DNA of 64,000 bases, from the NCBI RefSeq assembly GCF_002078505.1, contig NZ_LUAV01000012.1:1177-65176 (forward strand), written 5' to 3'. The DNA comes from Ensifer aridi (GTDB lineage Bacteria; Pseudomonadota; Alphaproteobacteria; Rhizobiales; Rhizobiaceae). A program made the translations under genes and the position numbers. Shown in pieces: positions 60,298-64,000 of the stretch (the first letter of the stretch is position 1; each line of letters opens with the position of its first letter). The notes under the pieces are model-generated. The model searched no databases and was not told the DNA's origin. It was given only the letters and a program-made list of their open reading frames with translations.

Positions 60298-61487
60298 TGC
60301 GCTTCCCCCGCGACCTTCTGCTCGGGCTCGGAGCGCGTCTCGCCGGCAATGCGCACTGCGCCGCCATCGCGAAGGCGCTGCACGCCTTCGGTCACGACAC
60401 GGTCACCCTCCGTGATTTCCGCGTCGACGAGAACCTTGTCGGGATTGCGCTGAATGATCTTGACCGGCACGCGTTCGCTCTTGTCGCCATTGACCCGCCA
60501 GATGTAGGACCCTTCGGCGCTCCACTGGATCGCGAGCGGATCGACGGTCGGATAGCGGTCGCCGTCGAAGGCCATGGTGACCGAAAAAGACATGCCGGCG
60601 CGGAGCATGTCGTCGGGATTCTGGAGCCGCGCCCGCACCCGGAGCGTACGGCTCGCCTGGTCGAGGCGGTTGTCTATCGCGTGGATGACGCCTTCGAGCC
60701 CCCGGCCCGGAAGCGCCATCGCGCTCGCCGTCACCGGTTGGCCGACGAAGATCTTGCCGGCGAAGCGTTCCGGCACCCAGAAGTCGACGAGGATTTCGGA
60801 ACGGTCGTCAACGACGGCGATCGGCGTGGAGGTCGTGACGTAGTCGCCGACATTAACGGTGATGATGCCGACGACGCCCTTCGAGGGAGCGACGATATTG
60901 CGGCGCTTGAGGTCGAGCTCCGCCGTTCTCAGCGCCAATTCTGCCGCCTGCAGCGCGATTTCGGCGTCTCGCACTTCGACCGCCGTTACAGCGCGCGCGG
61001 TGCTGAGATTGCGGTAGCGGTCGACCTTTTCCTGGGCACTGTCGCGCGTGAGGCGAGCCTGCTCAGCCGCAATCACCTGGTCGTCGCTGTCGAGCCTGGC
61101 GATCACCTGTCCCTCCGCGATCCTGTCGCCGGACTTTACGAGGATTTCCGTGAGGTTGCCGGTTGCGGTCGGCGTCACCGTGACGGAATGGATCGCCTCG
61201 CCGTTGCCGATGGCGTTGAGCCTGTTGTTGACGACCGCAGTCGCTGCAGGCCTGACGACCACGAGCGGCGCATCCGCGAAGCCGCGCCCGCCCTGCCCGC
61301 CTCCGCCGTTGCGCGACCCGCCGCCCTTTCCCTCGCCGCCCTGCGGCTGCGACAGGGCATCGATCAGGGGATGAGAAACACCGATCGCTGCCAGTGTCTC
61401 GCCCGCCCCCGGCGCAAAACGCAACCATGCGACGCCCCCCACCGCGAGAACGACGACGCTGACCGCGAGTTGCTTCCATATGCGCAT
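60294..61487 (-). CDS. RND efflux periplasmic adaptor (membrane fusion protein)
   Basis: A 397-residue adaptor with an N-terminal signal/anchor (about 7-24, LAVSVVVLAVGGVAWL), a Gly/Arg-rich low-complexity stretch (about 50-72), a lipoyl/barrel-sandwich domain split by a coiled-coil hairpin (about 100-200), and a beta-barrel with membrane-proximal domain to the end. It docks the permease to an outer-membrane channel. The Gly-rich insertion before the lipoyl domain is unusual. Confidence 0.94.
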   Translation of the reverse strand: MRIWKQLAVSVVVLAVGGVAWLRFAPGAGETLAAIGVSHPLIDALSQPQGGEGKGGGSRNGGGGQGGRGFADAPLVVVRPAATAVVNNRLNAIGNGEAIHSVTVTPTATGNLTEILVKSGDRIAEGQVIARLDSDDQVIAAEQARLTRDSAQEKVDRYRNLSTARAVTAVEVRDAEIALQAAELALRTAELDLKRRNIVAPSKGVVGIITVNVGDYVTTSTPIAVVDDRSEILVDFWVPERFAGKIFVGQPVTASAMALPGRGLEGVIHAIDNRLDQASRTLRVRARLQNPDDMLRAGMSFSVTMAFDGDRYPTVDPLAIQWSAEGSYIWRVNGDKSERVPVKIIQRNPDKVLVDAEITEGDRVVTEGVQRLRDGGAVRIAGETRSEPEQKVAGEAQ

Positions 61488-61531
61488 TCATGTCTCCAAA
61501 AGAAAACGCGCCCGAACGCGGCGCGCACCGA

Positions 61532-61543
61532 CGGAACGTTCCG
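61532..61543. promoter_or_regulatory. Palindrome upstream of the RND operon
   Basis: CGGAACGTTCCG, a perfect 12-bp palindrome 45 bases before the adaptor start. A repressor such as a TetR protein could bind, though no regulator gene is adjacent. Confidence 0.3.
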
Positions 61544-61776
61544 ATTTGCTCCTGAGTATCTTTATTTGCGGGCCTTCGGGCAATGTCGGAGTGCCATCAT
61601 TACGCAATTGTAATAAAAGCGAATTTGTTGGCGGCACGATGGCCGGCGCGGCCGCCACGAAACCAAGGGACTTTGGTGGATAGTAGCATATTTACAGCCT
61701 TCGCGGCTCGGCTATTCTGCTTCTCGCCAGTGGCAGTCTCGATCGGCTTCCGACTTTCGCCATGGGGAGAAAAGCA

Positions 61777-62598
61777 ATGTGCGATGCATGCGTCATCGAG
61801 CAGGTAAAGCAGCGGATGTTGTCACGGCGCGGCTTTTTCCGTGCGGCCGCGGCCGGTACGGCGGGCATTGCCGCAGCCGGCATGGGACTCGCTCCGCCGG
61901 CACTGGCCGCCGGTCATAGCAGCGTCACCGATCTCACCCATGAACTCCACGAAGAGTTTCCGACCTATTTCGGTCAGCAGCAATTCTTCCGCGAGCAGAA
62001 GTTCAAGTATTCGGAACACAAGCTCAACCTTTTCGAGCTCCGCGTGAACGAGCATACCGGCACCCATGTAGACGCGCCGCTGCATTTCTCCGCCGACGGC
62101 CTTTCTGTCGCGGAAATCCCGGTCGAAAAGCTCGTGGTGCCGCTCTGCGTCATAGACATCCGCGAGAAGGCCTCATCCAATGCGGATGCGCAGGTGACAC
62201 CGGACGACATCAAGGCGTGGATCGCGGCCAACGACGATATCCCGGAAAACGCCTGCGTCGCCATGCTCTCCGGCTGGGCCGCCCATCTCGGCACCGACAA
62301 GTTCCGCAACGCCGATGCGGCGGGCAAGCTGCACTTCCCCGGCTTCCACGTGGAGGCCGCGAAGTTCCTGCTCGAGGAGACCAAGGCGGCCGGCATCGCC
62401 GTCGATACGCTCTCGCTCGACCACGGCATTTCATCCGACTTCGCCACCCATAACGCCTGGCTGCCGGAGGGTCGCTGGGGGCTTGAGGCCACCGCCAATC
62501 TCGACAACCTGCCGCCCAAGGGTGCAACACTCGTTCTCGGCGCGCCGAAGCATCGCGGCGGCACCGGTGGTCCCGCCCGCGTCTTCGCGCTGGTTTGA
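61777..62598 (+). CDS. Tat-exported cyclase family protein (kynurenine formamidase-like)
   Basis: A 273-residue metal-dependent hydrolase. The N terminus has CDAC, then a twin-arginine motif SRRGFFRAAAAG (about 15-26) and hydrophobic stretch to about 47. The cyclase signature is NEHTGTHVDAPLHFS (about 90-104, HxGTHxDxPxHF), with SLDHGISSDF late in the chain. Family members hydrolyse N-formylkynurenine or cyclic amides/esters. The ATG at 61777 has GGGGAGA six bases upstream. It is followed after 19 bases by an AhpD-like gene. Confidence 0.92.
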   Translation: MCDACVIEQVKQRMLSRRGFFRAAAAGTAGIAAAGMGLAPPALAAGHSSVTDLTHELHEEFPTYFGQQQFFREQKFKYSEHKLNLFELRVNEHTGTHVDAPLHFSADGLSVAEIPVEKLVVPLCVIDIREKASSNADAQVTPDDIKAWIAANDDIPENACVAMLSGWAAHLGTDKFRNADAAGKLHFPGFHVEAAKFLLEETKAAGIAVDTLSLDHGISSDFATHNAWLPEGRWGLEATANLDNLPPKGATLVLGAPKHRGGTGGPARVFALV

Positions 62599-62617
62599 GT
62601 AACATCCGAGGAGAAGC

Positions 62618-63046
62618 ATGAGCACAGTCGCACCGCCGCCCGATCCCGAGGCCGATCCGCGCATCAAGGCGGTCTTCGACGATATCCGCGCCACGCGGAA
62701 ATCGGACTTCATCAACAATATGTGGCTCTGGCTCGCGTTCGATCCGGACCTGTTGGAGCGCACCTGGGCGGAGGTCAAGGCGGTGATGGCGACGCCGTCG
62801 GCGCTCGAGCCGGTGGTCAAGGAAATGCTCTATATTGCCGTGTCCGTGACCAACGGCTGCGGCTATTGCATCCATTCGCACACGGCATCCGCCAAAGCCA
62901 AGGGCATGACGGAGGCGGAGCATGCGGATCTCTTGCGCGTCATCTCGCTTGCCGCCAAGACGAACCAGCTGGCGACCGCGTTGCAGGTGCCGGTCGATGC
63001 GGCGTTCGACGCCACGGGCGATAACGGCTCAAAATACCGGAGCTGA
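62618..63046 (+). CDS. Carboxymuconolactone decarboxylase/AhpD-like protein
   Basis: A 142-residue alpha-helical protein with the AhpD-type active site CGYCIHSH (C81, C84, H88) preceded by EMLYIAVSVTNG. The CxxCxxxH pattern indicates thiol peroxidase-coupled or disulfide reductase activity rather than true lactone decarboxylation. It lies 19 bases after the cyclase gene and is probably cotranscribed. GGAGAAGC precedes the ATG. Confidence 0.92.
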   Translation: MSTVAPPPDPEADPRIKAVFDDIRATRKSDFINNMWLWLAFDPDLLERTWAEVKAVMATPSALEPVVKEMLYIAVSVTNGCGYCIHSHTASAKAKGMTEAEHADLLRVISLAAKTNQLATALQVPVDAAFDATGDNGSKYRS

Positions 63047-63150
63047 AAACGCCAGTCTTTCCACAGGCTTGTCCGGCCAGGTAAAGACTCCGGAATAAAA
63101 GAAGAACATCCTTTCTGGCCTTTCGGTCCCGAATCACTACATTGGGCCGC

Positions 63151-64000
63151 ATGAGCAACGGTTTCGACGACATTCCCTTCTTCGACGAGGAGCCGGCGCC
63201 GCGCAAACCTGCGCCCGCCGCCGGCGGCATCGCGGCGCGCGCAATGGCCGCCCGAGACAAGGCCAAGCATCCCGACTATATCGCCGGTCTCAATCCGGAG
63301 CAGCGCGAAGCCGTCGAAACGCTCGAAGGCCCCGTGCTGGTGCTGGCCGGCGCCGGCACTGGCAAGACGCGCGTGCTGACGACGCGCATCGCCCATATCC
63401 TTTCGACCCGCCGCGCCTATCCCTCGCAGATCCTCGCGGTGACTTTCACCAACAAGGCCGCGCGCGAAATGAAGGAGCGCATCGGCGTGCTCGTCGGCCA
63501 TGCGGTCGAAGGCATGCCCTGGCTCGGCACCTTCCATTCGATCGGCGTCAAGCTCCTGCGCCGCCACGCCGAGCTCGTGGGCTTGAGGTCCGACTTCACC
63601 ATTCTCGACACCGACGACGTCGTGCGCCTCATCAAGCAGCTCATCCAGGCCGAAGGGCTCGACGACAAGCGCTGGCCGGCCAAGCAGTTCGCCGGCATGA
63701 TCGACACCTGGAAGAATAAGGGGCTCGATCCGTCACAGATCCCGGAGGGCGACGCCCGCGCCTTCGCCAACGGCAAGGGCCGCGAGCTCTATGCCGCCTA
63801 CCAGAACCGGCTCATCACACTGAATGCCTGCGACTTTGGCGATCTGCTGCTACATCCGATCCGCATGTTCCGCGCCAATCCGGACGTGCTGAAGGACTAT
63901 CACGACAAGTTCCGCTACATCCTCGTCGACGAGTACCAGGACACCAACACGGCGCAATACATGTGGCTGCGGTTGCTTGCGCAGCGGCCTCGCTCGTCCG
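63151..64000 (+). CDS. UvrD/PcrA-like DNA helicase, 5' part (runs off window end)
   Basis: At least 283 residues of a superfamily 1A helicase; the gene continues past the end of the window. Walker A is AGAGTGKTR (66-74), motif Ia TFTNKAAREMKER (about 98-110), motif Ib GTFHSIGVKLLRRHA, and Walker B ILVDEYQDTNTAQY (about 258-271). The first 45 residues are a Pro/Ala-rich extension, common in rhizobial forms. It acts in excision and mismatch repair. Which of UvrD or PcrA name applies cannot be decided. Confidence 0.94.
   Translation, partial: MSNGFDDIPFFDEEPAPRKPAPAAGGIAARAMAARDKAKHPDYIAGLNPEQREAVETLEGPVLVLAGAGTGKTRVLTTRIAHILSTRRAYPSQILAVTFTNKAAREMKERIGVLVGHAVEGMPWLGTFHSIGVKLLRRHAELVGLRSDFTILDTDDVVRLIKQLIQAEGLDDKRWPAKQFAGMIDTWKNKGLDPSQIPEGDARAFANGKGRELYAAYQNRLITLNACDFGDLLLHPIRMFRANPDVLKDYHDKFRYILVDEYQDTNTAQYMWLRLLAQRPRSS

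Noticed and set aside
58387..60453. 688-residue plus-strand open frame opposite the RND permease
   Set aside because: Antisense shadow with low-complexity Arg/Asp/Glu composition; the permease on the other strand is full length.
1..64000. tRNA genes, rRNA, CRISPR arrays, insertion sequences, prophage or integrative elements
   Set aside because: No cloverleaf with a TTCGA arm outside ssrA, no regularly spaced direct repeats, and no transposase, integrase or phage proteins were seen.

Overview
The window looks like a chromosomal segment of a Sinorhizobium/Ensifer-type alphaproteobacterium. The grounds are high GC, the gene content and order (ilvI-ilvH, miaA/serB, degP with hflC-hflK, folA-gst-thyA), a permuted two-piece tmRNA whose tag reads ANDNYAEARLAA, and dispersed palindromic repeats of the kind known in rhizobia as RIME or palindromic mosaic elements. 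I see no tRNA, rRNA, CRISPR array, insertion sequence or prophage. Species assignment is inference.

Layout. 0-9 kb: aminoglycoside-type kinase, type II NADH dehydrogenase, Lrp regulator, racemase, HxlR regulator and NmrA-like reductase, an HCCA-isomerase-like protein, then a minus-strand operon for a bufferin-like metal-binding RiPP (precursor, MNIO enzyme, partner, DoxX). 9.4-10.6 kb: the divergent ECF sigma factor and NrsF-type membrane anti-sigma factor that probably control it. 10.8-18 kb: GDCCVxC protein, pdxJ, DUF899 protein, a ToxR-like membrane regulator, HAD phosphatase, Tat-exported metallo-hydrolase, a MerR-LuxR chimera, lipoprotein, EF-hand protein. 18-26 kb: a frameshifted LysE gene, a RecD-like helicase, an AbrB-type permease, a COG4315/ECF sigma/anti-sigma operon, a cobalt nitrile hydratase operon with a frameshifted accessory gene, and an intact LysE exporter. 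26-31 kb: cold shock protein, aldo/keto reductase, and ilvI-ilvH behind a readable leader-peptide attenuator. 30.5-37 kb: HerA-like ATPase, an uncharacterised zincin-like metalloprotein paired with a metallo-beta-lactamase-fold protein, and a glyoxalase gene remnant cut by a palindromic repeat.

37-47 kb: miaA and serB with abutting divergent starts, GNAT, alpha/beta hydrolase, degP-ACT-DUF2065-hflC-hflK, folA-gst-thyA. 47-51 kb: three tiny hydrophilic proteins behind a general-stress (EcfG/RpoE2-like) promoter, DUF2267, DUF2853, then ssrA beside sspB (tag and its ClpXP adaptor), DUF4169 and a ribbon-helix-helix protein. 51-64 kb: a 1252-residue AsmA protein, FAD-linked oxidoreductase, an RND efflux pair, a Tat-exported cyclase with an AhpD-like partner, and the 5' part of a UvrD/PcrA helicase that runs off the end.

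Most interesting: the bufferin-like operon with its sigma/anti-sigma switch, the metallopeptidase-MBL pair, the ilv attenuator with a probably leaderless leader peptide, the ssrA-sspB pairing, an orphan intrinsic terminator implying a small RNA near 20.1 kb, and the MerR-LuxR and ToxR-like regulators. Two genes each carry one single-base frameshift, which could be real decay or sequence error. All family names come from motif recognition; no search was run.
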